Shown here: one piece after another, positions 1-9,397 of the stretch | Numbering within the stretch: position 1 is the first letter of the stretch | Layout of the letters: the number at the start of each line of letters is the position of its first letter | Origin: Physocladia obscura | Taxonomy: Eukaryota > Chytridiomycota > Chytridiomycetes > Chytridiales > Chytriomycetaceae | DNA length: 24,036 nt | NCBI GenBank assembly: GCA_027596945.1 | Contig: JADGJH010000236.1 | Coordinates: 1 to 24,036 of the forward strand | Reading direction: 5' to 3' | The notes under the pieces: generated by a model | The model's input: only the letters and a program-made list of their open reading frames with translations | Database searches by the model: none | Told to the model about the DNA's origin: nothing | Program-made: the position numbers and the translations under genes

Positions 1-16
1 AAAAAAAAAAAAATAG

Positions 17-2029
17 CATGCTTGGTCCAGTTTATCCATACATGGTGAAACATTTGTTGCCGGGCGAAGAACGTATTGGATACCATACTGGCCTGCTACA
101 GGTAATTCTTATTTTGTGTGTGTGTGTGTCTGCGTCTTGAACCTTTTTTCGTCGAAAGAGTGCATATTTTCTTCCCACAATTGTATGTGCGCCGATAATG
201 GGGCATATGAGTGACACGTACGGCCGCAAGGTGACATAATGGATTTTCATGTCGATGACACCAATAACTGACAAAAAGTAAACATATAATTCAAAAGCCA
301 GTCTTATTAGGCGGTCTGCTGGGTTACGGCCTCGGTACTCTGCTCCTGGGCCTTTCCACAACCTTCACAGCTTCCTGCATCTCCCTCTTTTTCACTGGTT
401 GCTTCGCCGGAAATACCGTCGTTGCAAAAGGAATGATTGGCGAACTCGCGCGCGACGAAAAATCCCGCGCGCTCGGATACTCATGGTACGGCATCGTCTA
501 TGGAATTTGCGGCGTCATCGGGGCCGTTATGGGAGGATATTTGGCTGATCCGATTTTGTTTGTTGGTATTCCTGTTTTTGAAAAACGGCCATATCTCCTT
601 GCATGTGGTGTTGGCGTTGTGACGGCGATTTGTTCGGGTGTGACTGTTTACTATATGTTGCAGCAAAAGAGTATGAGTTCTATGGAGGCTGATTTGGTGG
701 AGCCGGAAGAAGAATATGGCGACGAAGAAGAAGAAGAGAACGAAGAAGAAATATTGTCAAACGAAAAAGATACTTATGATTCACGTGGATATGCCCCGAT
801 TGCGTTTGATATAATTGACGAAGATTTTGGTGGAATTGATAGATTGGCTTTGTTGTCAAAACAACACTACGAAAAACCAAGCGAATATAATACTACTCAA
901 CGACGATATTCTGGATACAACGAAGTCGATATTACAGAAAGCATGGAACTCGAAACAATGCAACAAGTTGCTGATTCGAAAAAATTCAAACCAAAATCAG
1001 CAGCACGACCACAGCTTAGGCAACAATCCGAATCCTCTGACCCAGCCAACGAAAACACACAAGAATTGACACCAGATTCCATTCACCTCGCTACACAGCA
1101 CCACCAAAAAATAAAACCAAAAAACAAGCAAACTCCACCTCGCCCCAACAATGACTTTTATTCCCGCCACATCCACCCTTACCTCCACATCGTCACCCGA
1201 AAAACAATCCTCCCTTTATCTTTGTACACGCTCTTTGCACTCTCAAACTCAATTTTCTACACAGCCCTGTCGCTGATCTGCGCGGCACCCGTGTCACGCG
1301 GCGGTTACAACCTCGGCCAACGCGTCGCGTTCTGGTCTATGGGCGGCTACGCGGCCGTCAAAATTGCCATAAAGGCAGTTTATTATCGGTGCAACGCGGC
1401 GGTGGGCACGCGCTGGTGTTTTCGGATTGGTGTTGCAATTATGGTGCCGGCAGTGTTGATGGTACCAGCGAGGGTTGGATTAGATTGGAGCCAGTATTAT
1501 GAGTCGGTGGTGCAAGTGAGTGGAAATATTACTACGGTCGGTGATGGTGGTGTGGTTGGTAGAGGTGAGGTTTTCTTGCGAAGGTCCATGGGGGTGATTG
1601 GGAATGCGGTTAGTAACGGTGGTTATGAGGTTCCTGTGTATGCACTTGTTGCTCTGACGTCGATCATGGGATTAGGTGATGGATTAACGTATTTGTCTGT
1701 TGTTATGGTGAGAGTATTAGATATTATTTTCAATCAATTATTTCTTAAATTTATTTATTTATTCATTGTTATCTATTAATATATATTTATAAATATATAT
1801 GTATATGTATATGTATATTCTTTTTTTTTGTTAGTTGATCACAGAGTCTGTTCCCGAGACGCAGTACGGCTTGATCCATGGCCTGGGCGGATGTCTCGCG
1901 TCGATTGTGAGAACAGTTGGGCCAACGTTCGGAGGAATTCTGTGGGAGGTTGGTGGCGCGAGTTGGGTTGTGTTCCTTGTTGTTGCACTTGTGATTATTA
2001 TTGAATTTGCATCGAGTTTTCTGGCATAA
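17..2029 (+). CDS. MFS transporter, 5'-truncated by the window edge (4 exons visible)
   Basis: This is a major facilitator superfamily membrane transporter; the substrate cannot be read from sequence. Exons are 17-101, 159-230, 298-1707 and 1835-2029, with introns of 57, 67 and 127 bases, all GT-AG and phase 0. They join to 586 residues. The first exon begins just after an intron end (tag at 14-16), so helix 1 and the start codon lie upstream. Joining exons 1 to 3 builds the loop 2-3 signature GHMSDTYGRK (visible residues 43-52), followed by PVLLGGLLGYGLGTLLLG. It resembles fungal and plant ZIF1/tetracycline-resistance-type MFS proteins (GLLQSAYF, then GHMSD). The central loop between the two six-helix halves is very long, about 170 residues. 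It holds a Glu/Asp-rich stretch at about residues 182-210 and then Gln/Asn-rich sequence. The C-terminal half resumes at ILPLSLYTLFAL and ends in a hydrophobic helix. Introns are called by eye. Confidence 0.85.
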
Positions 2030-2695
2030 TTTTTTTTTTTTTCGATGGTTTATAATATAAATATAATTTTGTTTCGGGATGGATCTTTTTGAGAAATGTT
2101 CTTCATCATAGAGACTTTGAGATTGGTGTAGGCTATGGCTTTGCCCAGTGGATGGAGAATCTATTCAACACTTTGTTACTCACAATAAAAGCTCAAGATA
2201 GAAATACAATAGAAATTGAAGTATAAGTTTCAATAAAGACTTTCTTTTATTTATTAATAATAAAACAAAGAAAAAGTGTTGGTATAAATAGTTGTTGAAG
2301 TAGACAGAAAGAATGAAAGGCAATGAAAAGAGGTTGAAAATCAATAACATAAAACAAATTGAACTTTTGGATTGCTGTGGCAACAGCTCCAAGGAGTTTG
2401 TCATGTTAACTTGGGTAATTTTTCACAATCAATGATGTGTGCTTGTTCCTTGCTGACTCTTTTTTTATTGTCGACATTTGGCTTATTCAAATTTGCAAGT
2501 GCTTGTTATTCTAGCAGTGTTATTGGAGTCACTATTATTGTCAAAAGATTGGGCATATGACTTCACTATGTCATTTGCTTAAATTGTAGAGATATTAATA
2601 CGAATTTTTACATAGTCCAAAATTACAATGTATTTAAAGACAGCAAAACAAGGATTTAGCACTTATTATTATTATAATTATTATTATTATTATTA
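2030..2695. other. AT-rich intergenic spacer, no supported gene
   Basis: This stretch separates the convergent MFS transporter and FAM210-like genes and should hold both 3' ends. I see poly-T just after the MFS stop and several AATAAA-like motifs, but no coding stretch with convincing composition. Short open frames here translate to low-complexity Leu/Phe/Lys sequence. Bases from about 2194 loosely resemble a stretch at about 19480 and may be a decayed dispersed repeat. Confidence 0.5.
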
Positions 2696-2698
2696 TTA
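2661..2698. repeat. ATT trinucleotide microsatellite
   Basis: A slightly interrupted run of att/tta units. The stop codon of the minus-strand FAM210-like frame (2696-2698) lies inside this run, so repeat slippage could change the end of that protein or its 3' UTR. Confidence 0.85.
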
Positions 2699-3447
2699 CT
2701 TTGTTCTACTTCGAACAAGATGAGATTGTAAAAGTGAACGCCGGCGCAAACACAAAGGCAAGTTGCGTTCAAAAGAATAAACCCTTAGCATACCCAATTT
2801 CATCATCGCGTCAACTTTACTGCCTCGCAGCATTTTGCCAACATACGGTGTCAACGCAGCACTAATCCCAATCCGCGCCGGCCAGCTGATATTATGCATA
2901 CACCAAGCAACAGCAAGCATAGTTCCATGATTACACCCTTTTACTGTTGCACTTCCCGATGATTCGCTGGTACTAACGATTGCAGAAACAGCAGCATCGA
3001 GACTCTCACGCACAGACGCTTCTGCTTCCTCAAACCGCTGAACGGCCCGCTCGAATTCTTGTTCGATGTCCTGCTCAGCCTGTTTGATGTCTTGCGAAAG
3101 TTGTTTGAGTTTCTGCTCGATCTTGTCAGAAATGCTCACGGTGTTGTTGCTCATGAGAGATAGCGAAACTGATGGATCTGCTAGTGCAGCGGAAAGTATC
3201 AAAGATTGAGTTTCTGATGATGGTTGTTCTTGCTGTGTTGTCGGCGCCGAGATACGGAGAAATTGCAATGCTAACGAGATGTCAAAGCTGCTCATGTCCA
3301 GTATTTTGTAATGCACCAGCGAGCACCAGAGCCCGAATGACGCTATTGATACTCCTGCATATGTCAGGATTGCTGCTGGGCCGTGTTCTTTGAGAAGCGT
3401 TTTGATGTTCGATCGTGATTGATGTTGGCGGACAACCTCAACATTTT
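2696..3447 (-). CDS. FAM210/DUF1279-like membrane protein, 5' exon not found
   Basis: About 250 residues, numbered here from the open frame that begins at 3457. Residues 18-58 (KTLLKEHGPAAILTYAGVS and a following hydrophobic stretch) match the first half of the DUF1279 domain of FAM210A/B proteins. Residues 175-216 (LAVAWCMHNISWPARIGISA, then LTPYVGKMLR) match its second half. Known family members are mitochondrial membrane proteins with roles in mitochondrial translation or membrane organisation; location here is inference. Between the halves sits about 115 residues with a charged Glu/Gln/Lys coiled coil (about 110-160), much longer than the usual spacer. The frame has no usable ATG: the first in-frame Met is residue 55, inside the domain. 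The sequence tattgttttcag just before 3447 is a good 3' splice site, so I infer an upstream first exon, but found no convincing one before the next gene. No targeting signal can therefore be judged. Confidence 0.65.
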
Positions 3448-3739
3448 CTGAAAACAATAAAAATGTCCATTCAAACCATGCAAAGAATCATTTGCGCGTA
3501 CTTAAGAAGAGTCACTAAGTTTTAAATGGCCTATTCGAAAATAGAAGTTTTCAATCAGCTACGACCTTCAAAGTATAATATTTTAACTTCCCAAAAATAG
3601 TCCTTCACTCTATCAATTGAGTTGTGGAATCAATATTGCGATAGTGACTATCCTGACAATGCTAAGGATAAAGTTCAAGTTGGTCAAAGCAATTCAAGAA
3701 AAGTTATTGAAAGCATACAGAATCAGCTACATATTTATT
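3448..3739. other. Short intergenic gap with probable hidden first exon of the FAM210-like gene
   Basis: Both flanking genes are on the minus strand, so this gap holds the 3' end of the iminopeptidase gene and the promoter and missing first exon of the FAM210-like gene. On the minus strand I see ATGs near 3716 and 3490, but neither opens into a frame that joins the acceptor at 3448 in the needed phase. Confidence 0.4.
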
Positions 3740-4844
3740 TCAAGCGATTAACAAAAAATTAAGAATTATTTGGCAACATTCTTGTGGGTCATCAATAACT
3801 TTGCAGTGGGCAGTTTTCGGCACAGTCACCAGCGGCCAAGCTTTCGGAATAGCATCCACAACAATCTGCGAAGCTTCATGAGACATTGTGTCAAACTCAC
3901 CCCGCATAACAAGAGCTGGCACCAGAACTTTTGGGAGCCTTGAAATAATCGAGTAGAATTCAAGGACGCCGCTGAGGCCAAATTCGCTGGGGCCTTGCAT
4001 TGGGGTGTAAATTTTCAGATTTGCACCGCGGTTTGAATCTGGGCCGTCGGTGCGGAAGCAGTCCAAATAACAGTCTGGTTGTGGAACGAGGCGGACGGTG
4101 AAATGGTGTGTGAGTGTGTCGACTAGCGCGAGATACTCAGGAGAGTCGAACGCTTTTTCAGCCTCGAGGGCTGCAAGACGTTTGACAGTATATGAAGGCA
4201 TTGTGCTTAATACGTCTCTCCAAAGTGTTTTTGCGTGGACTGTTTTGTAGAAAAATTCAGATTAAATCAACAAAAATAATTAAGAATGGAACCTTGGCCA
4301 TCACCAACAACTCCGTCCAAAATAATTGATTTTAATCCTTCTGGCTGAAGAACAGCGAATTCTTGAGTCACGATAGTTCCCCACGAAGACCCATAAATGT
4401 GGAATTCCTTGAGGTCCAAAGCAGAAATGAGCTTTTGCAACTCCTCAACGTAATAATCAATAGTCAAAAGCCAAGGTGCATCCTTTTCCGGATCATCTAC
4501 AAACGACGAAGAGCCGCATCCGCACTAGGTCAGGATCATATTCAATTCAATGATTTTGAATACAACATTTTTACCTGATCATAGAATATAACCGGAACGC
4601 CCAGATCGGCGAGAAGAATAAGCGGTGAAATATAGTTGTGGGTGAGTGCTGGTCCGCCGTGGATGCAAATCAGAGGAACACTATTCGTAACAGTCTTTGA
4701 AGGATGCTCATATTTCCACCAGCGAATGAAAAAGCCGTCACGAACATTGATTGTTCCGGATGTTTTAATCAGATGCGACATGTCTCCAATAAGCTTATCA
4801 AGCGTGACAAGACCGTATCCGGATGGTAAATTTGGAGAACTCAT
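3740..4844 (-). CDS. Proline iminopeptidase (prolyl aminopeptidase, family S33)
   Basis: Cytoplasmic-type alpha/beta hydrolase predicted to release N-terminal proline from peptides. Exons are 4844-4575, 4524-4293 and 4239-3740, with introns of 50 and 53 bases, giving 333 residues, a normal length for the family. HGGPA (62-66) is the oxyanion-hole motif. YDQCGCGSS crosses the first splice and corresponds to the usual YDQxGxGxS. GSSWGT (135-140) carries the nucleophile Ser137. The likely acid is Asp284 (in GEFDTM) and the likely base His312 (in TAHCK). There is no signal peptide or membrane helix. The ATG at 4842-4844 is the only start in frame before the domain. It is transcribed divergently from the methyltransferase, 33 bases away. 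Other aminopeptidase-like S33 hydrolases remain possible, since substrate specificity is assigned by motif resemblance only. Confidence 0.85.
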
Positions 4845-4877
4845 TTGTTTCTATACAATTTTTTTTTTTTTTTGTCC
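4845..4877. promoter_or_regulatory. 33-base bidirectional 5' spacer
   Basis: Only 33 bases separate the start codons of the minus-strand iminopeptidase (4842-4844) and the plus-strand methyltransferase (4878-4880). The spacer is mostly a T run (about 4859-4873). With so little room, the promoters and 5' UTRs must overlap each other or the opposite coding sequence. Confidence 0.7.
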
Positions 4878-5579
4878 ATGACAAACCTCGAAATTAACGA
4901 AGATTTGGTGAAGATACTCAACGAGATATTCCGCCCCGATGAAGAAACGGCACCCTCCGATACAAATTTTCCGCGATGGGTCGAGGCCGACGACACGTTT
5001 GCGCCTTTCATTCCAACGTCGATTGCCCGAGTTATTTCTGCATTGAATCTGGCTGGCTGTACATCCACTGATCGTTTGCTCGGTAAAAGAAAAATGGAGT
5101 TTACAATTTTTTTTCAGTCAGCTAATTAATCGATCAAAAATTGAACAAACCAAAACAAAAAAAAAATAGATCTTGGTATGGGCGATGGTCGCTTTTGCAC
5201 GACCGCCGTTTCTCTATTCAGCGCCGCGTCTGCAGTCGGCATCGAAAGCGACGCTACAGTTCTTTCACTTGCACAGGAAAAACTAAACCTTACCCAACAG
5301 TATTTGCATTCTGGTGCGACATTTTTAAAAAATGTTGAATTCGTTTGCGCTGATTTTCGGAATTCGAATTGCTTTGCTGCCCGAGATCCTACCGTTACGA
5401 TTCTTGTTGTGTTTTTGTCTCCGGAATTTGGTGCGGAATGCAAGAATCTGTTATTGGAACATTACGAACGCGGTGCGCGGATTGTCAGCCTTGTATTTGA
5501 TTTAGCAAATATAAGAGAGTTGCAACTGAAGAATGGTTGTAAAGACTTCGACGGTATTTGGGTTTACCAGAAGGAATAA
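4878..5579 (+). CDS. Class I SAM-dependent methyltransferase, FAM173-like
   Basis: Exons 4878-5082 and 5170-5579, with an 87-base phase 1 intron, give 204 residues. The splice assembles SAM-binding motif I, LLDLGMGDGRF (67-77). GIESD (92-96) supplies the acidic residue after strand 2, and CAD (128-130) is the motif II-like segment. A PFIPTSIARV segment before motif I, then PTVTILVVFLSPEF and a GARIVS strand, resemble the ATPSCKMT/FAM173 lysine methyltransferases and related small bacterial methyltransferases. Family members with known activity methylate lysines on mitochondrial proteins; that target is not shown here. No transmembrane anchor is visible, unlike animal FAM173. The start is the ATG at 4878, directly after a T run. 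The class of enzyme is secure; the substrate is not. Confidence 0.75.
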
Positions 5580-6878
5580 TAACAATAAAAGAACAAAGCG
5601 TAATCCAAAACGTGAAATTATGTAGTATGATGACTGTTTTATTTAAAAATCAAGCAAAATGTATGCTAGAAACTCCGCATTTTGCTGCTTTTTTTTGCTC
5701 TGTTATTCTTCATGTAACTGGATTAGCTTTGCTGAAACTCTGAAGCAGAAGAAATTAGTTTTTGTTTCTTGAGATGAAATTTGACAGAGTATTTTGCGTA
5801 TTTGGACTGATAGTTTTTGCCCTGATATTATGCGCGCATTTTAATACACTTGTGTTTCGAATGTAGAATCAAGTTTTTGATTGTTTTTTACAAAGCGTCG
5901 CAAAACTAGCAGTCTATATTTTGAAAAGAATTTTTTCAGGGAAAGTCTTCGGGTAACTATTTTATTTGGAGTTTCTTATGGGAGAAACTTCTGGAGCCTC
6001 TCTAACTGAAGACTTAGAGGAACTAGGAAGTTAAGAGCGCTGTGACTGGCCAAAATATGTCGTCACTGTTGGTTGTATTAGGCGAGTTTGGAACAACAAT
6101 GTCAATATCCAAGATGAGCTTCATTCTAGAAACAGCAATTTATCACAAGGAAAAATTATCGAGCTGACATCCAACTTCTCTTGGTCAAATTGTGTGAGTT
6201 TGGGATTGCATTTAAGGAGAAGGATGTTTCTCACACGATACAAGCGCAAGTCTCCAACAATGAAACAATTATCCATCAATATGATTCCGACAGTTCCAGT
6301 TATCTTTCAGACTCTAACCCTGTCTCGGGGGGTATAGATAAGTTGGTTTCACAACTTGGACGTGAAAGTAAGAATTGTATCTTATATCAGTGACTTACAC
6401 TGAACTCATTTCTGTGGAATATTATCACTGGGTGTCTTGAGTTCATAAGTCCATTGCTATCTATGGCTCTTTAGTAACTTTAATTACGGTAAAAATAGAA
6501 CAAAGGAAAAAAGCTATCAAAAGTGAAAGAAACATTTCAACATAAAATGTGCTGATTAAAGGGCAGTGGGTGCGAAACGAGACAAAAACATATTTCCTGG
6601 CAGCAGATATAACGTTATCTGGACTGAATGGGTAACCGAGTAATGAATAAAAAATTTATAAATTCACCAAATTTTTTCAAAAAGTTTTTCCCGCTGCCGC
6701 TGTAGTTTCTGTACCAGCATTACTAGCTGAAATAAAATACTTCCGCGCTAACAAGCCTTTCCAGCATTTTTGTCCGTTTTGCCTATTCTATAACCCTGAC
6801 AATCTTTAACAAGTAGGTTGCACTGAACCATCCATCTCTCGCACGCCGCATTACACCAATTCCGCCGATATTTGCTTT
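5580..6878. other. Intergenic region, no supported gene
   Basis: About 1.3 kb with no recognised gene. The best plus-strand open frame, 6181-6393 (about 70 residues, LCEFGIAFKEKDVSHTIQ near its start), has no ATG of its own and no recognisable domain. Bases 6018-6330 stay open in another plus frame with mixed composition and could be a decayed coding remnant. I would not call a gene. Confidence 0.45.
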
Positions 6879-7292
6879 CTAAACATCGAATTTCGAATAT
6901 GAATTCGGCGAAACTTTTGCAGAGGAAAATGCCATGCTTTCACGTAGAGACGGCGCGATTTTTGTGGATGATGCATTGGTACCACGTTGTTTTTTGATGT
7001 GTGTAAGTTTCAGTGATACCAGCTCTTGTTCGATATCGTCCTTCTTTTTCTGCTTCTTTGTCGCGATTTTCTCATTTTTCGCGTTGTCACAGCCTGATAA
7101 CCCAGCAGAAACAACAAAAGTATCATTGAATCTATTAGTATCACGAGCTGCAATGCTTTCATGATGTCCTAAATTTAGTTTTACTCCCTCATCTTCATCG
7201 TTGTAGTTGTCACCATCATCCCTATTACTTTTACTACCACTTTCACCACCACCACAGCTACTATCACGATCAACTTTCTTTTTCTTAAACCG
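6879..7292 (-). CDS. Unrecognised charged, coiled-coil-like C-terminal frame
   Basis: A minus-strand frame of about 137 codons is open from a TGA at 7293-7295 to a TAG at 6879-6881. It starts with KKKKVDRDSSCGGGESGSKS, continues with an acidic stretch (DDGDNYNDEDEG), and then has a Lys/Glu-rich segment (KKQKKKDDIEQELVSLKLTHIKKQ) likely to be helical. Composition is that of a real disordered or nuclear protein rather than a chance frame, and no competing frame looks better. It has no upstream ATG, so it must be a 3' exon or a frame-broken piece of the locus immediately upstream. I do not recognise the family. Confidence 0.4.
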   Translation of the reverse strand, partial: RFKKKKVDRDSSCGGGESGSKSNRDDGDNYNDEDEGVKLNLGHHESIAARDTNRFNDTFVVSAGLSGCDNAKNEKIATKKQKKKDDIEQELVSLKLTHIKKQRGTNASSTKIAPSLRESMAFSSAKVSPNSYSKFDV

Positions 7293-8871
7293 TCAAAGCG
7301 CACCTTCTCTCCAAGTTCACGTCCACCATTGCCACCACAGTTGTGGTCTCTTCTCCGACCAATGCTAAAAATAAAACTAGCGGGACCACCACGACTACCG
7401 CGTCCACTACCATGTGGACGACCGGTATCGAGTTTCACAACTCCTGCTGGTGCAGCTGATTTCGCCTCCGCATTTGGTGTTACACCACCACCAAATTTCA
7501 ACTCCCACGGGCCTCGTGTTGATTTCGAAGCAGCTGAGGTATGAAACAATGCAATGGTCTCCTCAGTCACGGCAACTTCCAGAACACTATCCTCAAAAAC
7601 ATTTGTATTTGCAGGATGATAAACCCCACTCCGCATTTCTTTATCGCCACCATCTCCATCAGGCGCCAGCAAATCGGTATTTTCGCACGTATTAAGTCCA
7701 TGATTTCCTGTCCGCATTGTCATGGTCCTATTCGCTGCTGTACAAAAACTCCGAAGATTGGCTGGATGTGTTTGATTGAATTTGTTGTTGTTGCTGCACC
7801 TGTTGATGATCTTTGACATTCATCGACATTGGTGTGATGAATGGAGCTGCGTGGTTGGAACGTATTGTAACTGCAGCCGCGGAGACAGCAGAAACGACTG
7901 GAATATGATTGAATAATAGGCAGGGCTGTAAGAAACTGGGATGCAGGCCGTAATGGGGTGGAAATTAATTGAGTTTGCTGGATTTGCTCTGGTGATGTGG
8001 GTATAGATGTCAGAAAGATAAGCGCAGGCCGTGTTGTGGAATAAAAAATGTGCTATTTTCGAATGCATTTGGAAATTGTGGAGAGAATTGGACTATCAGA
8101 ATTGACTAGGAGAAAGTTGGCAGGAAAGAAGTTGTGTGGAGGAGTTATTTGGTGAGGAATTTGAGTGGTGATTAGGGTCTATGTTTTTTCTTGTTCTGAA
8201 AAACATATTCACACACACCACCTGATTGGTTCGGATGAAATTTTTTGTTACGTCAATACAAGTAGCGTTCATATTTATGTTCATGTTTGAAGGTCTGAGA
8301 GTTTGAATAGAACAGTGGATCGGGTTCTTGCCAATGTTTATGCGAAAAAAAACTGTATATCATTGCTATTTCTATGAGGATGCATCAACTGATCATTATT
8401 ATATCAGGTCTGCAATTGCATTAAGTGTTGGTGCTGGTGCGAGCACTTGGTGATGAGACTGTCGATGCGAAAGCGGACGAGGACACGACAGGATCTGGAA
8501 CTTCAACTCATTGAAACCGAATGAGTGATGAAACGTGACCATACCAGTACTAGTACCACTGCTGTTGTTGAGAAGCTGCTGTGCAAGATAATTTTGGCTC
8601 GCAGCACTATATTATTGGTATTATTATTATTATTATTGTCATTACGCACATAGTTTCTGCTAAATTTTGCAAAGTGCGGCTGCGCGTTTGAGTTTGCGCT
8701 GCTGCTGTTGACAATGCTTGGCTGTACTGGCATGATTTTTGAACTTTCGCGTGAGTTTGCCCAGCAGAAAAGCGGTAGTGGTATGGACGTGTGCGACTCA
8801 TGCGATTCCAGACTCACGTTGTCTTTTTCATTTTTGTTTTTGCTGCGGTGTGATTGTTGTGTTACTGTCAA
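7181..8871 (-). pseudogene. Low-complexity locus with frame switches; gene or pseudogene
   Basis: Several coding-like minus-strand stretches lie in a row but in different frames. They include 8871-8503 (starts MTVTQQSHRSKNKNEKD, has an Asn run) and a Gln/Asn/Ser-rich frame near 8600-8410 (AQQLLNNSSGTSTGMVTFHH). A frame from 8284 to 7181 is interrupted only by a TGA-TAG pair near 8095 and a TGA near 7820. Within that frame, residues before and after RGPWELKFGGG and GRPHGSGRGSRGG look protein-like. No set of ordinary GT-AG introns I tried joins them cleanly into the 6879-7292 frame, although a 43-base candidate intron over the AAT run near 8606-8648 would bridge two of them. It is either a multi-exon disordered, possibly nuclear, protein or a pseudogene with several indels. 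No domain is recognised. Confidence 0.35.
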
Positions 8872-8897
8872 GTTTCGGTCGCTTCTTTAAACGCTAA

Positions 8898-8907
8898 GTC
8901 ACGTGAC
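8898..8907. promoter_or_regulatory. GTCACGTGAC palindrome (E-box, possible bHLH site)
   Basis: A perfect 10-base palindrome with a CACGTG core lies between the two divergently oriented loci. In fungi Cbf1 and Pho4-type bHLH factors bind such sites. It is about 490 bases from the desaturase start and just upstream of the minus-strand locus. One site could occur by chance. Confidence 0.25.
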
Positions 8908-9397
8908 ACGGATGGAACAATTTTGGCCCCAGTTCCAAGAGACTCCTTTTGATTTATCCAAAATGTCTGAAATATCCACCGAGCTATCGACTGTCGCGTT
9001 TGCACGGCTTATTTTGTGCAATGAGTGCGCTTTTGTTGTTTGTAGTAACAACGTTGGTGTGGTACTTTAGCACTTCGGCTTCTATCTCTACATCGTGTCG
9101 CTAAAGTTGCTGTGTTTGCGCGACTGATGACAAAAGATCCAGTCCGCTTTGTATATTCTCATTTTTTAATGGGTGACTGACGTTTTCCGTCACCTCGAAA
9201 CAAAAACAGCTGGAATAGAATTGTCAAAAACTGAGTTTTCGCGTAACAATCGAAAAAAATAATTAAAAAACACAGAAATAGCTCAAATCATTAACGGAAC
9301 AACATTACAGGCTATCATACTTTCATAAATTGACAAATCATTGGCATGATTTGGTTGCGAATTTCAAAGCACCGAATATTTGCAGAAAAAAAAAGGG
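8908..9397. other. Upstream region of the desaturase
   Basis: No coding stretch is supported here. This should hold the desaturase promoter and 5' UTR, with an A run at 9386-9394 just before the start codon. No further binding site is convincing. Confidence 0.45.

Noticed and set aside
437..1190. Other open frames on both strands inside the MFS gene
   Set aside because: They are shadows of the transporter frame with low-complexity translation and no domain.
3448..3476. 29-base gap starting gtttgaatgg as an intron giving the FAM210-like gene the start MILCM
   Set aside because: The join is in the wrong phase and the gap is too short to trust.
7181..7819. The tail of this minus-strand frame (Val-rich, KLIVIVAVVVVKVVVKVIGMM) as a membrane segment
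   Set aside because: It is the off-frame reading of Gly/Ser/Asp codons; the frame at 6879-7292 covers the same bases with a better composition.
9380..9397. Upstream extension of the desaturase (LQKKKG)
   Set aside because: The codon is TTG after a run of A; the ATG at 9398 is the natural eukaryotic start.
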